DNA of 64,000 nt from Centrapalus pauciflorus (GCA_020465985.1 JAANYP010007199.1:434001-498000), one strand, 5' to 3'; shown: positions 8,694 to 20,318, counted from the stretch's first letter. Program-made: numbers and translations. The notes: a model not told the origin generated them from the sequence alone.

Positions 8694-10397
8694 CTTGTTT
8701 TCTTTCATGTGCGGGAGCTAACTACAGGTTTTAACAACAAATGGTTCATCGACAGTGGTTGCTCTTGTTACATGACTGGGGAAGGAAGTCTACTGACGGA
8801 CTTCAAGGGAGGGAACAAGGGTTTTGTGTCATTTGCTGGGAACAAAGGAGAAAATATCACTGGAACAGGAGTAGTCACTAATGGGACGATCACTCTTGAT
8901 CAAGTTTACCATGTTGATAAACTTGATCACAATCTCATAAGTGTCTCTCAGATCTGTGATAAGAAGAATTCAGTTACCTATACTGAAAAAGAAGCGTTAG
9001 TGCTGAAGTCGAGATTGAAGATACCTGAAGAGTGGATTATTATGAGAGCCCAAGGGTGAATGATATGTACATGTTGGACATGAGTGTAGCAAATTCATCG
9101 ATGAGAACTATCTGTCGACATCAAAGGCTTCAGAATCTGAATCTCTACTATGGCACAGACGCATGGCACAACTGCACCTAAGGAAGATGAACTACATCAC
9201 GAAAAATGGCCTTGTGCAAGGTGTTCCACGGAAGAGTTTTCAGTTCGAAGACAAGTGTGTACCGTGCAAGAAGGGAAAACAACATAAGAAGTCACACAAG
9301 TTGAAGACTCAAAACATAATTGCTTCCACCTTCGATTTGCTACGTATGGATCTCTTCGGTCTAATAAACAAAAGGAGCATAGGTGGTAGTTGGTTTTGCT
9401 TAGTTATTACTGATGATTACTCACGTTTCTCATTGGTTTTCTTTTTTAAGGTACAAAGGACGAAACAGCAGGCACGCTGATTGCGTTCTTAGACCAAGCC
9501 GAGAACTCATACGAGACAAGGCTAAAACGTATCAGGAGTGATAATAGAACAGTGTTTAAGAATGCAGTAATTGGTGTATATTGCCTAACTAAAGGCATAG
9601 TGTATCAATTTAGTGCACCTAATGAGCCACAACAAAATAGGGTGGCAGAACGTAAGAACAGGACTTTGATTGTGGCAGCAAGAACCAGGCTCTCGGATTC
9701 AAAGTTTCCTATCATGTTATGAGGGGAGCCAGTGAATACCGCTTGTCATGTTTTAAACAGGGTCCTTACTGTTAAATCACTGAAAAAAACCTATTATGAA
9801 ATTCTGAATAAAAGACCACCGAATTTAATTGGCTTTGAACGTTTGGGGTGCCATGTACTTAATTTAGGACAAACCATCAACCTAAGTTTGGTTAGAAGGC
9901 TGACGAAGGATACTTCCTAGGTTATGTCCCAAACTCACCAAACAAGAGGGTCTTTAATAAAACTACTGGTACAGTTGAAATTGTGTTTAACATTGCAATT
10001 GGTAGTTATAACACATTGAATTCACAAGGTATTCACGACGAACCCCGAAACAGGTTGCAGAATGGTTATTGAAAATTATGAGCTCATATGTGTATAATCT
10101 GTTGTAACATACCATGTTAGTGAAATCCTCCAGTATCTGTGTGAAAGACTTTTCTCAGCTTATGTTACAGATGACAGGTAGGGTGTTTTTCCAAATCAAG
10201 CATTCCCATGACAACAGCTGAGAATAACAATGACAGAAGATCGGTCTGCAGAAATAAATAACCTAATATGCCTACAGATGAAATCTGAAAGTAATTCTAC
10301 CTCCGAAGAAGATGATCATTAGGAGAAAGTTTTCCGTCTGAAGTCATGACCCCCAGTAGGTGAAAGAATCAAATTTGGGAGATTCTTCAGAGATCAG
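8694..10397 (+). pseudogene. Sirevirus C pol: protease, integrase and spacer (decayed, truncated)
   Basis: Protease: DSGCS active-site motif near 8752, in an open stretch 8709-9059. Integrase: zinc-finger region near 9150-9300 with CxxCKKGKQHKK, then DLFG (first catalytic Asp) near 9348, RSDNRTVF near 9535 and AERKNRT with the catalytic Glu near 9645. The usual Gly after RSDN is Arg. Frame changes near 9060 and 9450-9480 and a stop near 9720 break it. From about 9930 to 10397 only scattered homology to the integrase/RT spacer of B remains (for example CAAATTTGGGAGAT at 10370). The LTR of B begins at 10398. Confidence 0.8.
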
Positions 10398-11103
10398 TGG
10401 AAGGATCTGGACTCTGACGGATTATCTCGAACGCGACAAGACATGACCATCCAACGAAGTTGCGGAATCCAGTCGTTAGCGCTTGACGGTAAATCACACA
10501 CAGTGGAAACACGATAACTATAACTAAAAGACTACCATGGGTGTTAGATGCGTTAAATAACGAAAGCCCCTACGACATTCTCTCTGCCGAAAACAAAACT
10601 CTACCGTGAGAAACTTGACAAGTTCGTGAGCGCCCTTTTGGCTTAATCCTCGCGTTTCTGAAATTCCTGCAAAAGTCTGATAATGTAATGAGTTAAACGA
10701 CGTAATATAAGTATATAACGGAAAGATTTCGAGTTTTGATCTATGAACAAAATCGAATCAGCCCAAGCAATATTCGACTTGGTTCTTCATTGACAAATGT
10801 CAAATTTAACCTATAAAGTCGAACTTCACATGTTAACTATATTTGAACTTAGTTTTGGAACTTATGAACGTTTGAAATTTAATCTTTGAACGTTATGTTT
10901 TGAACTTCTTGTAAAATGGCATTACACAAGTCAAACATACCAAACAAAACTCATTCGAAACTACACATAATCAAGCATAGTAGTCAAACACTAGTCAATA
11001 TTCAATACCGCAAGTTACGTGACTGTGCCACAAATGGCTATCGAAAAGCTTAGACGGTGGCTATCATCACACAAGATGTACAACATGACTCCCGGTACCA
11101 AAA
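10398..11103 (-). repeat. 3' LTR of Sirevirus B (about 706 bp)
   Basis: Read on the minus strand it starts TTTTGGTACC just after a PPT at 11103 (the usual TG start has changed to TT). Toward its end it carries GGATTCCGCAACTTCGTT, matching the conserved end block of the family-1 LTRs. The 3' boundary at 10398 (ends CCTTCCA) is placed by comparison and could be off by a few bases. Its interior is diverged from the other LTRs. Confidence 0.75.
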
Positions 11104-11230
11104 GACTCCCACTTGACGATAGCTTCAACTATTTTTTCTTTGTGAGCTAAGTACTTTAGACCATAGAGACTACAATCCTGCAATAGTGAGGCCTATATCT
11201 AGACATTCTTCTAATCTTCCATCGTCCTCG
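11104..11230 (-). other. PPT and short 3' noncoding stretch of Sirevirus B
   Basis: On the minus strand AAGCTATCGTCAAGTGGGAG directly precedes the LTR, one base different from the AAGGGGGAG tract of A. The remaining ~110 bp between the third-ORF stop and the PPT show no gene. Confidence 0.75.
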
Positions 11231-14047
11231 CTATTTTTCATAGCTCCATCCTTCGTGGAAGAAGAGTAGACTGATCATTAGATCATGTAGCTTCTTCAGG
11301 TCGTCCTTTGATAGATTTATTAAGTGCAGTGGATCATACACTTTCAAAATAACTTTGTCTTGTGCATCTTCCATTACAGCTTCAGCGGTTTCATTATCGA
11401 AATACCACCATTTCATGTTACTTAAAACATTTTGTGGCATCGATTTTATTGGCACCTTCTTCAAACATCTTACAGGTTTGTATACCATATTGGCCCATGG
11501 CCTACCTGTATGAGGATCTATTCTCGACTCGTCCTCGACTCCCTTTCCGGTCCTCGGCTTGAGCCTTTCAAATTTTCTTGACCGACCCTCTTTTCTTATA
11601 ATCTTCGCAATCACTTCAGCATACGGGTCGTCACCAATATTGATCAACTCCTTCCAAGCTAACTCTTTCACTTCAACCTTGGGCAGTGTGTTGAATACTT
11701 TCAGTGTTCACCTCAAGTATTGAAGTCCATCTCTCCTTTTCAATATAAATAGCTGCAGTTCTCTATCAAAGAACCAGCTGATAATTCCTCCTTAAATATT
11801 TTCTGAGCCCGGAACTCTCATTTTTCTCATCATCTTCGGCTCTGTCTTGTTTTCTTCTTTCTTGAACCATAAATTCATCAATTCAGCCCTAGATGGCTCT
11901 TTCTCGGCTTGTTCAAGTTTAGAATCCGCTACCGAGGCTAGTTTGATCTCATCAATATCAATCACATTGTGATTGTCTTGGACATATAACTCCGTGATAG
12001 GTTGTGAGTTGAAAATCACTTCATTGACATTGTCGTCTTCATCCTCTATTACTTCGTCATCGGATCTCCAATCCACTATTTCCTCCGGCATGAATTCCCC
12101 TTCCTCCAACTCCTCTATGACATCCTCAAAGTCAAATTCCATCACTTCTTCCTCAATATCCCTCAGAGAGTCTATCATTTCGCTCTCAAAAGTCTTTGAG
12201 GGACTAGCTTCACCACCTTCAGCTCCATCAACTCCAGTCTGACTCGGCTCCCTCTGAACTTCGGGCTGTTGAGCAGCAGAAAAATCTATTGGCTCACTGT
12301 CTTTTGGTGCATCGTGATCATTGCCTTCGTCATCATCATCCATTCTCAACTCCTTAGTATCCCTGCAACTAGTCTCCCCCTGAGCCTTTAGGTTTTTCAT
12401 TAATTGTTCAATGAGGGACCTCATATTGCGGATCTCTGCAGCCTGATCGGCGACGAATGTCTTCAATTCAAGATTTTCTTTATCGATATTTGCATTATGT
12501 GCTTGAAGTTCGCCAATGGCTTTCGTAAGTTGAAATATTTGGACTTGCTGGAAATCAACCTTGCTTCAGAGCTCAGAATACCTTTGATTGTCAGTGTAGG
12601 TGGATGAGGTGGATGAAATGGATGTGATAGGTGACGGGATGATTGGTGGTTGAATTCATGATTGAACGAGTGGTGGTAGAATAGATGGTTGAGCGGCTGG
12701 TGTTTCAGGCTCAGAGGCAGAGGCAGACGAAGCTCCCTACATAAATCGATGCCTTTTGGCCCTCTGCCTAGGCACCAAAGGGGCTGTATCTTCAATCTCG
12801 AAATCGGAGTCATCTTCATCCGAATCCCTAGATGCTCTCCTCTTCCTTGCCTCTTGATCTATAACCACTACTCTGGATCCATATATGCCTAGTCGGACAG
12901 CCGGATCTTCTATCTCTTCTGTTGCTGCTTCTACAACTACTTCTTCTACCTCAAACTCTTCAGCTTCTTCGGACTCAGATTCATATGTGGTCACATCTTA
13001 ACCCTCTACCTCAGGTATATATTCATCTATCTGGCGCAAAATATCTTATTCATCAACTTGAGGTTCCAGAATATCTCCAACAAGCTCAGTAGTAATCTCT
13101 TCATTTGCATGCGAGCCTTGAGCCCAAATCTCTTCTAAAGGACCCGCAACGTCCGTTGAAGGACCTGCTTCTACTGACTCCTGTACTCTGCTACTTGAAG
13201 GCCTTGTAGCCTGAGTTTATCTAACTTGAGCTCTCTGCCTCCTTCTTGGTTGTTGCTGAGGCCTCTGCTGTTGCTGTTGTTGTTGTGGCTGCTGCTGTAC
13301 TTGAACTTCACCAGCCCAATTTGCACCTTCTGGGGCTTTAAAATCAGGATTCAGCACAGCACCAAAAAAAGTGGTGCATCTACTGGTCTTACCAATTCAC
13401 CCCTACAGGCATTATGCGCTTGACAATCTGCAAAAATCCGCTTGTCGATCACAACGACACTTTGAATTTCTGGAAATTGCGGTAGATTTGGCAAAAAAAT
13501 GTCTGATCAGCATCATCACGAACCTAGGATACATCAAAAACCTTTCTCTTGCTGGAGCTATTATTTGGTGAACAAACTCCGCAAAGAACATTTCGGAGTA
13601 ACTAAACCTCTGGTTATAGACCAATGTTATCATCGACGATTGCATCTTCGACACGATGTAGTCAAAACCGACTTTCTTGGGAACAAAGCACACGATCAAG
13701 ACATGTGCCAGATACCCCCATTGCCCAATTAAACCACTTTTCATGTACGATGCCTTAGCCACATCTAGGCCATACCCCATTCCTAAGAATGCTGCTTGCC
13801 TAACTTCCAACGGAAAGTCAATTGGCCCAGCTTCCTGCTTGGCGGTTCCTAACTGCAAAACCCTGTGCAACACATCGGCGGAGAACACGAGAGGCTGTCC
13901 GGCAATCCTTGTCCGCAGTACTGTCGGAGTTACTGTGTAGTCGACCTGCAGATGATCCCAAAATTGCCTAACGTAAGGCAGTACGATCTGTACATTGTGC
14001 GAAAGGGCATAAGACACCCTTGAAGCAGCCAAAAAATCCACCATCTG
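11231..14047 (-). pseudogene. Sirevirus B third ORF (env-position), main part
   Basis: Continues from 32616 across the gypsy1 insertion. In order on the minus strand: an alpha/beta-looking N-terminal region (14044 to about 13490; YALSHNVQ, MGYGLDVAKASYMKSG, FAEFVHQI, MYPRFVMML); a frame loss in a T run near 13490; a Gln-rich stretch near 13240-13310; an acidic segment with LVPRQRAKRHRFM (12994-12737); a coiled-coil region with FVADQAAEIRNM (12466 down); a strongly acidic block with the conserved DWRSDDE; and a C-terminal domain (11671-11231, ...WWYFDNETAEAVMEDA). Several stops or shifts separate these, including one near 11790. I recognise it as the copia third-ORF family sometimes labelled longin-like in Asteraceae annotations; its role is unknown. 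No membrane helix is evident. Confidence 0.7.
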
Positions 14048-16038
14048 TGTAACATCCTCGGATTTATTTTATTGTAATTGGGCTAATTAAGTGGAAAATT
14101 TACAATTAAGTTGAATTATGAGCAATTATTATGTATTTGGGATATTTAGAAAGTTTGTTGTTATTTTAAGAAAATTTGAACTCGGAATTATTATTAAGAA
14201 ATATTATGAATTATAAAAGCTATTAATGATAAATTTAAGAATAAATCACTATTTTATGGAACCGGTTAAGTTGAGGGGTGAAGTGTGCAAAATGGTGAAA
14301 ATGGGAATAAAAGGCTAAAGCCTTTCATTTTCTATGCACTCTCTCTCTCTACACTTTCTCTCTTGAGGATTCTCTCTACTTCTCTCTACGATATCTCACA
14401 AACCGACTGGCCGATTATCGAGATTTATACGTCATCGGAAAGATCTCGAGGAGTACAACAACAATCTACGGCTGGATCTTTGATTTCGTTCGAATTGAGG
14501 TAAGAATCGACCCTTTTAAGTTTGTTTATTTCGGTTTTGAAGAACTTAGATTCGAATCTGCCATTTTTATGTGATTTGGAGCTAGGTTTGCTTGAAATCT
14601 TGCAAGAATATGATAGTATATGTATAATAGGATCGAAACTAGGCATCATACATGACATATCGTTGATTTTGGGCTTTGAAATGAAGGATTTAAGTTGTAG
14701 ATATGAACAAACTCGAAAATATCAAGAACACGGTCGAAATACAAGAACAAACTCGATTTTGGTACTAGATTCGAGCATGTATTCGAGTTTAACACATGGA
14801 ATTCGAGTTTAATCACCTAAATTCGAATTTAGGACACTAAATTCGAATGACATTCGAATTTAACCCCTAAGGGTTCGAGTTTGTCCTCAAATTCGAAGGA
14901 AATTCGAGTTTAATGCCTAAAAATTGAAAACCACTCTCTAAACTCGAATATTTTGAATGAAACCCATAAACAACACATGAAATAACAAGAGTTATTCAAA
15001 GGATAATGTGTGAACTTGAGATGGGTTCAAACTTAGTTATGGTTCGAATTTGGATGTGGATCCGAAATGGGGGAAAAATATTGCAAAACTTTCAAAACTT
15101 GGTCTTATGGATTTAAACGGTTTTTGACTCGAGGTATTGTTGCAACTAATTTAACAGGTCCCTTGTGGTGTTGTTTAACCCACAGTGGTGTACTTGGTGG
15201 ATCCGGTTGAAAGCCCGAAGAGAAATAATATTGAAGTTTTATTTACGCACCCACTGTGAGTACATTAGATTTCGCATGTTTATATCTGTTTTATGTTAAG
15301 CTTTGCCTGCTGAGACCTGTTGCTTCATTTATTGTTTGGAATTCCACTAACTTGCGTAGATTTAGATGCACATTCTTACTTGTTGCATGTCCGTTCGATT
15401 GTTGTGCATCTAGTGATGGACCGGTGGGTCGCATCGATTACTCTGATGTTACTGCGCTATATGACCTGGAGCTGATCCCTCAGAGGTTCTGGTAGGCAGT
15501 ATGTCATCCCCGATCCTACGTTTGTCTCAGATGGTGTGATTAAAGCCGAGCTTTGGGCTCGAAGGGGCTGCGGCTCTGGTCCGTACTTGGTGTACGAAGA
15601 GGGTATCCGATGTTGGTCATCAGTGTTACCCTTGGGCTTCATAAAAATTTATTAAATGCGTAATCTTTGTATTCACTAAGCCTTTGCTTATTCCCTAGTT
15701 GTTTATTTTTAATTTACAGGAAAGGGGAAATCTGCAGCTGGGCCTTCTAGTTAGGTCTTTTGCGAAGATTTGGAAGATTTGAAACTACTTAATCGGTAAT
15801 CATGTTTTGGGACAATGTTGTATTATATTCTGGATGTTGTAATAATTGTATTGGGTATGTAGACTTAGATATGGTACCTTGTAGCACCGTAGGGTGTTTG
15901 TCACTATTGCACTACTTTATTTTATGTATTTTAATGCTTCCGCACTTAAACTAGGTTATCAGATCATCATGTATTTGTGTTTGATGATAAAATCTTGGGT
16001 GTTATGTAAATGGTGGTTGTTGGGGCAAGGGTGTCACA
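14048..16038 (+). repeat. 5' LTR of gypsy1 (1991 bp)
   Basis: Starts TGTAACATCC and ends GGTGTCACA. Features in order: a possible TATA-like AATAAAAG at 14306-14313, a CT-rich tract (about 14338-14390) like a plant initiator region, a strong splice donor GAG|GTAAGA at 14499/14500, an array of ATTCGAATTTA/TTCGAGTTTA motifs (about 14710-15060), a splice-acceptor-like TTTTAATTTACAG ending at 15719, and the conserved GTAGCACCGTAGGGTGTTTG block near 15881. ORFs inside the LTR are not genes. Confidence 0.92.
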
Positions 16039-16043
16039 CGAGA

Positions 16044-16055
16044 TGGTATCAGAGC
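16044..16055 (+). other. Primer binding site of gypsy1
   Basis: TGGTATCAGAGC begins five bases after the LTR and is complementary to the 3' end of initiator tRNA-Met. gypsy2 has the identical site (61989-62000, minus strand). Confidence 0.9.
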
Positions 16056-16092
16056 AGTAGTTTGAGATTCAAGTGTTCGTGAGGTCTTGGTC

Positions 16093-16634
16093 TGTTGGTA
16101 CATTCAGTGTGACGACAGCAGTCTAGTTTTGTTATTGATAAGACAAGTTCTTAGGTGATTTTAGAATACAAGGCTTGGCATTCGAATCTGTGATAGATTC
16201 GAATGTAGCCATAGATTCGAATTGTATAAGGCTTGGGATTCGAATCTGTGATAGATTCGAGTCTAGCCTTAGATTCGAATGGGCTAGTTTCGAGACTGTC
16301 AATATGGACAGACTCGAATGGGCCTTGGGCCAGATTCGAGCTTGGCCCACAACAGACTCGAATCAGGGTCTATAATTAGGGATAGACTCGAATAATTAGA
16401 GGACTTTTTGCAGAATTCGTGAGGAATTAAGCAAGAGGCGATCTCGAGTTTATCAGCTAGGTGAGTGCCGTTTCGGAGAGAATTAGTTCGTAGGATCGTT
16501 CGTTTGTCGTTCGTTCAGCGTCTAATAGTCTCCGTGTTCCGTTGGTTGAGAGTTGTCCGTCTAACCGTCAACGAGGATTCCGCACTCGTTCACGGATCCG
16601 TGTCTAGATAGATCTTGCAGTAGTAGACCTTACA
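16093..16634 (+). repeat. 5' LTR of Sirevirus A (542 bp)
   Basis: Starts TGTTGGTACATTC and ends CTTACA. It has inverted-motif blocks (ATTCGAATCTGTGATAGATT), a candidate TATA box (TATAATTA, 16371-16378) and a strong splice-donor match CTAG|GTGAGT at 16460/16461. The end block AACGAGGATTCCGCACTCGT is shared with C, F and B. Confidence 0.93.
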
Positions 16635-16636
16635 AG

Positions 16637-16648
16637 TGGTATCAGAGC
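16637..16648 (+). other. Primer binding site of Sirevirus A
   Basis: TGGTATCAGAGC, two bases after the LTR, complementary to initiator tRNA-Met. Confidence 0.9.
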
Positions 16649-17307
16649 CTACGGAGTGTTTTTGGTGTTCTTCATGTTCATCAGATACATTCTAGGTTTC
16701 TTGACGCTAGTTGGACGGTTTTGCTCTCAAAAACGTGTTTTTGAGCTTAGCATATTCATATTCGGGAAACACTTTGTCGTTTTTCACGTTTTTGGTCGAA
16801 ATCATTATTTTTCGTTTGAAAAATAGTGATTTAATCTGTAAAACGTCAAAAAATCAACGTGTTAGCCGTTTTTCGAGTTTGCGGCGCTCGAATCTATAGG
16901 GGTAATTAGGGTTTCACTTTAGTCTCGAGTCTAACCTAAATACGCTCCTTTCGAGTCAATTTCAGAGAGTTTCGAGTCTACTTTGTTTCGAATCTGTTAC
17001 TTCATTCGAATTGGATCTCGAGTCTATAGTGTTTCGAGTTTATTTCGAGTCTTGTACTGTTTCGATTTTGTGCTTCGATTCTGCTGACATTCGAATCTGC
17101 TGAGCCTTCGATTCTAAGGACCATCGATTCTAAGGAGTTGTTCGAATCTGACATAATTTCGAATCTAATTGACTTTTAAGACTTAATCGAATTTAATCTC
17201 AAAAGATTTAATATTAATTAGTTTCGAATCTATCTAGATTCGAATAAGTTAGTCTAAATCAGTTTCGAATTAAATTAATTAAGTTCAAATTCAATCAGCT
17301 AGAAAAG
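16649..17307 (+). other. 5' leader of Sirevirus A
   Basis: About 660 bp noncoding. It holds a GCGGCGCTCGAAT block near 16882 and a dense run of TCGAATCT/TTCGAGTCT motifs (about 16920-17260) in the same wording as the A LTR. A short ORF here has no counterpart in other copies. Confidence 0.8.
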
Positions 17308-20043
17308 ATGTCAAATCTTCAGAAATTCCTTGAGATGGATCATGAAGTTGGGAAGGCAAATGCACCGCCTAAGCTGATGAAAGTTGAGGACTATTACTGG
17401 TGGAAGGATCGATTTACAGATTTTGTACGATTCAATGATATGCGCATGTGGGTGTGCATAGATGAAGGGTACATTCCGCCAGTATCTGAAGTTGAAGGCC
17501 GTCAAAAGGTCTTGTCATACCAGATGATGAAAGAGGATGACAAGAAATTATTTGAAGCCGAAAACAAAGCTTTTTCTTTAATCCGAATGGCGTTACCACA
17601 AGATATTCTACACACATTCCGGACTCAGAGGACATCAAAAGAACTTTGGGAGTCGCTTGAGAAAAGGTGTGAGGGAAATCCTCGGGTTAGGAGAAAGCGT
17701 ACAGAGCTGTTAAAACAACAGTTCGCCATCTTCAAGGCGTTAAAGGATGAACAATTGAATGATACTATCACTCGGTTTTATCATCTATTAACAGAGCTTG
17801 AAAGTCACGACATTGAGTATAGCGACACAGAAAAGAATAACAAGCTTTTGGATGCCTTACCCGCCAAATGGGCGATGTATGTGGCTATGATTAAGCTTGA
17901 TGAGGATAAGTACTATACTCAATCGTTGGAGGATGTAGTAGGAACGCTGAGGGCGTATCACTTCGAGTTATTGAAGGCTGAAACGGATTATGAACAAGTC
18001 CAAAATCCGGTAATGTTTTTCGGAAAATCAACACCTTCAGTGACAGCTGATATGAAGACAGCTACAACGTTTTTCACAGGAGAAACTGCGTCACCAGCTG
18101 AGCCAGAGGAAGCACAATGTAGAGCTTTCATAGGGTTTAGTGGACCGGATGAGCAGCCACAAGCATCTACTTCAGGATCATCGTCTCAGGGATACACAAA
18201 AATGCCAATGAGTGCTAAAACTGCAGAGGAGCAACTGAAGCTTCTAGCATCGTTTGTAGCGGCTTACGGGAATTGTATTCAAGGGAAAATAATTGATCCA
18301 GCTTTATGGGAAGAAGATTATGATCAGGTGGATCCGGATGACTTGGAACAAATGGACCTACAATGGCAATTGGCTATGGTCACACAGAGATTGAAAAGGT
18401 TCATGAAAAGAACAGGAAGAAGTCTGAGTGTGAACAATGTAGGATTCGATAAGTCAAAAGTTAGATGTTATAACTGTCAGGGGTTGGGACACTTTGCGAG
18501 AGAGTGTCAAAAACCTAAGATTGATAATCATCAGAACTTAGGACGTCAGCATTTAGCCAGCTCAGGGAATCAAAGATCAGGGAATCAGGGTTCAGTGGCT
18601 GGTTTACTTGCTAATGTGGGGTCTAACAGACAGTTAGATGGCACATATGATTGGAGTACACATCCAGAGACTAATGCTAGAGCCTTCATGGCTGAAGTCA
18701 CAGAGACTGGAAGTACGGGAGCAGAAGAGGAAGAGAAAGAGGATACACAGTTTTCTGATTCAGAACCTTTGGTGCTGGAAATTACTGAGGAGCTAACTAC
18801 GCTGGAGTTTGCAGCTCAGATGGCCAATATCAAATCTGATCGGAAACAGGTAATTCTAAACTCTTCTACTTTTCATGATTTATGTGCTTTATGTACTACT
18901 TTGAATGATAAATTGAATTTAGTACTAGAAACATATTCATCTATGACTGCTCAAATTCAATCCTTAAAATCAGATAATGCTAATTTATTAGACATTAAGG
19001 AAGATCTTCAGGCCAAACTGAGAAATGATGCTCAAGATTTCCTGGTTCTGAATGACAAATTGATTGAACAAAGTGTCAGGAATGAACTACTTTATGAGCA
19101 TGTAGAGTCACTGACCAAAGAGATCTCTCTTAGAGATAAGGAATTAGCTGAGTCTAGTACTAAGGTTGATGAGGCCAATAGCAATCGTGTACCTACTGCT
19201 CAGGATGAGACCTATGATATGGTTAACTCAGAGGTAGTCAAGGTAACTGAGTCCTATGAAGTATCTTCAATTACTCCTCAGGTTAGACAAACAGTACAGT
19301 GTGTTCAGTCTAGTTGTAATTCAAACCTAGAAGAGGAAAATACTGTAAGCAATGTTAACAAAGGGGAGTTAAAACAAGCCGTTGATACAGACAATCAGGG
19401 TATTAGTAAGACACCTAGGTCAAAGAGTGCCTATAAGAAATCTATTGACAAGATGTCTTGCTTTAAGTGTCATGAGAAAGGACATGTTGTTTCAGGTTGT
19501 CCCTACAAAAAGTCAGAGTCTTCATTGAACATAGGGAAACAAGAGCAGCAAATCTTAAAACCAATGCCTAGTGATGCGAGCGGGAGTAGTTCTCAAGTTT
19601 CTGAGAAGAACTCCGTTGAGGTGTCACGTATAGGTAGTTGTCAATCATCGGTGTCTCTTAGACAAAATGATGGACTTAGGATTAATTCACCGAATAGATC
19701 TCCTAGTCACTCAATGTCTGGCCCCCATACCATTATTAGGAAAAATTCACCTAAGAGGAGTCACACTCTCGTTAGGTCTAATTCTCCTAATAAGCATACG
19801 ACACAAGGTCGAGCCCGGAATTATGAGACTGAAATGTACTATAACAGAAATTATTCAAGGGCTGAACCGAAAAGACCAATACAAAGGTCGAGAATGGATG
19901 TTAATCATTCAGCTTCACAACAGATTCTCAATCAAAAATCCAAGTCACCTGAAAGGAGACATGGGTATTTGAAAGAATTCAAGTTTGTGGATGAGGATGG
20001 TATTACCAAGTCAGTCATGGCTTGGGTCCTCCGTGATAACTAA
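17308..20043 (+). CDS. gag: Sirevirus A Gag polyprotein, intact
   Basis: 911 codons without interruption, from an ATG at the position used by B, C and F to the family-conserved TAA after ...VLRDN. The N-terminal 250 residues match the copia gag (UBN2-type) domain: KLMKVEDYYWWKDRF near residue 25 and LWESLEKRCEGNPRVRRKR near 115. Zinc knuckle 1 is CYNCQGLGHFAREC (about 387-400, complete CCHC). A long coiled-coil region follows (about 530-630), then zinc knuckle 2 CFKCHEKGHVVSGC (about 718-731) and a basic Ser-rich tail with repeated RSNSPN-like units. Gag should assemble the particle and bind the RNA. It is the only long intact family-1 Gag in the window; B, C and F all carry stops. It is not followed by pol. 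Confidence 0.92.
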   Translation: MSNLQKFLEMDHEVGKANAPPKLMKVEDYYWWKDRFTDFVRFNDMRMWVCIDEGYIPPVSEVEGRQKVLSYQMMKEDDKKLFEAENKAFSLIRMALPQDILHTFRTQRTSKELWESLEKRCEGNPRVRRKRTELLKQQFAIFKALKDEQLNDTITRFYHLLTELESHDIEYSDTEKNNKLLDALPAKWAMYVAMIKLDEDKYYTQSLEDVVGTLRAYHFELLKAETDYEQVQNPVMFFGKSTPSVTADMKTATTFFTGETASPAEPEEAQCRAFIGFSGPDEQPQASTSGSSSQGYTKMPMSAKTAEEQLKLLASFVAAYGNCIQGKIIDPALWEEDYDQVDPDDLEQMDLQWQLAMVTQRLKRFMKRTGRSLSVNNVGFDKSKVRCYNCQGLGHFARECQKPKIDNHQNLGRQHLASSGNQRSGNQGSVAGLLANVGSNRQLDGTYDWSTHPETNARAFMAEVTETGSTGAEEEEKEDTQFSDSEPLVLEITEELTTLEFAAQMANIKSDRKQVILNSSTFHDLCALCTTLNDKLNLVLETYSSMTAQIQSLKSDNANLLDIKEDLQAKLRNDAQDFLVLNDKLIEQSVRNELLYEHVESLTKEISLRDKELAESSTKVDEANSNRVPTAQDETYDMVNSEVVKVTESYEVSSITPQVRQTVQCVQSSCNSNLEEENTVSNVNKGELKQAVDTDNQGISKTPRSKSAYKKSIDKMSCFKCHEKGHVVSGCPYKKSESSLNIGKQEQQILKPMPSDASGSSSQVSEKNSVEVSRIGSCQSSVSLRQNDGLRINSPNRSPSHSMSGPHTIIRKNSPKRSHTLVRSNSPNKHTTQGRARNYETEMYYNRNYSRAEPKRPIQRSRMDVNHSASQQILNQKSKSPERRHGYLKEFKFVDEDGITKSVMAWVLRDN

Positions 20044-20318
20044 CTTTTCTTGTTTAGTGTGCAGGAGTTAGCTACAGATCCTAATGACAAATGGTTATGG
20101 ATAGTGGTTTCTCTTGATACAGGACAGGGGTACAAAGGACGAAACAGCAGGTATGCTTTCTGGGTCCTTAGACCAAAGTGAGAAGTTATAAGGGAAACAG
20201 GTAAGGTGTGTCAGTTGTGTCAGTCTGTATAAACAATGCGAATCTAGTCACAAAAGCATTTGTTAGTTCATGCTTTGGGTTGTTAGTTCAACTGAATGGC
20301 ATGTGTAATCCAAAGTAA
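20044..20318 (+). pseudogene. Pol scar of Sirevirus A
   Basis: Where sister copies have about 4.5 kb of pol, A has 275 bp made of pieces in pol order: the post-gag segment with a splice-acceptor-like TTTAGTGTGCAG (ends 20064), the start of protease (DSG-like, about 20098-20125), a fragment matching the integrase segment around GTKDETA (about 20130-20160), and the RNase H terminus (about 20235-20318, ending in TAA). All catalytic domains are lost. Confidence 0.85.

Larger units (their letters stand above)
4618..10397 (+). mobile_element. Sirevirus C (Ty1/copia), 5' two thirds
   Basis: Order seen: 5' LTR (4618-5278), PBS for initiator tRNA-Met, leader, gag, protease, integrase and the integrase/RT spacer, where it is cut by the LTR of B at 10398. 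RT, RNase H, 3' interval, third ORF and 3' LTR are not attached. Element D (41456-45835, same strand) supplies the missing 3' half and could be its continuation beyond B. Many stop codons and shifts mark it as one of the older elements. Confidence 0.8.
10398..14047 (-). mobile_element. Sirevirus B (Ty1/copia), 3' part
   Basis: Minus-strand element lying across 10398-41455 with gypsy1 (14048-32615) inserted. This part holds the 3' LTR, PPT and most of the third ORF. The other part (32616-41455) holds the first third-ORF codons, 3' interval, pol, gag and part of the leader. The 5' LTR and PBS are missing beyond 41455. Confidence 0.85.

Noticed and set aside
11231..12994. Host acidic nuclear protein gene on the minus strand
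   Set aside because: The same protein occurs in D, E and A in the same element position, between a 3' interval and a PPT/LTR, so it is retrotransposon-encoded.
15256..15495. ORF of about 79 codons in the gypsy1 LTR, repeated at 31833-32072 and, inverted, near 62554-62793
   Set aside because: Its recurrence follows from being inside homologous LTRs. It has no start context or domain, and lies in the conserved LTR end, so I read it as untranslated.
16920..17260. TTCGAA-rich runs considered as a CRISPR-like or satellite array
   Set aside because: No constant repeat length or spacer structure, and the setting is a plant retrotransposon leader.
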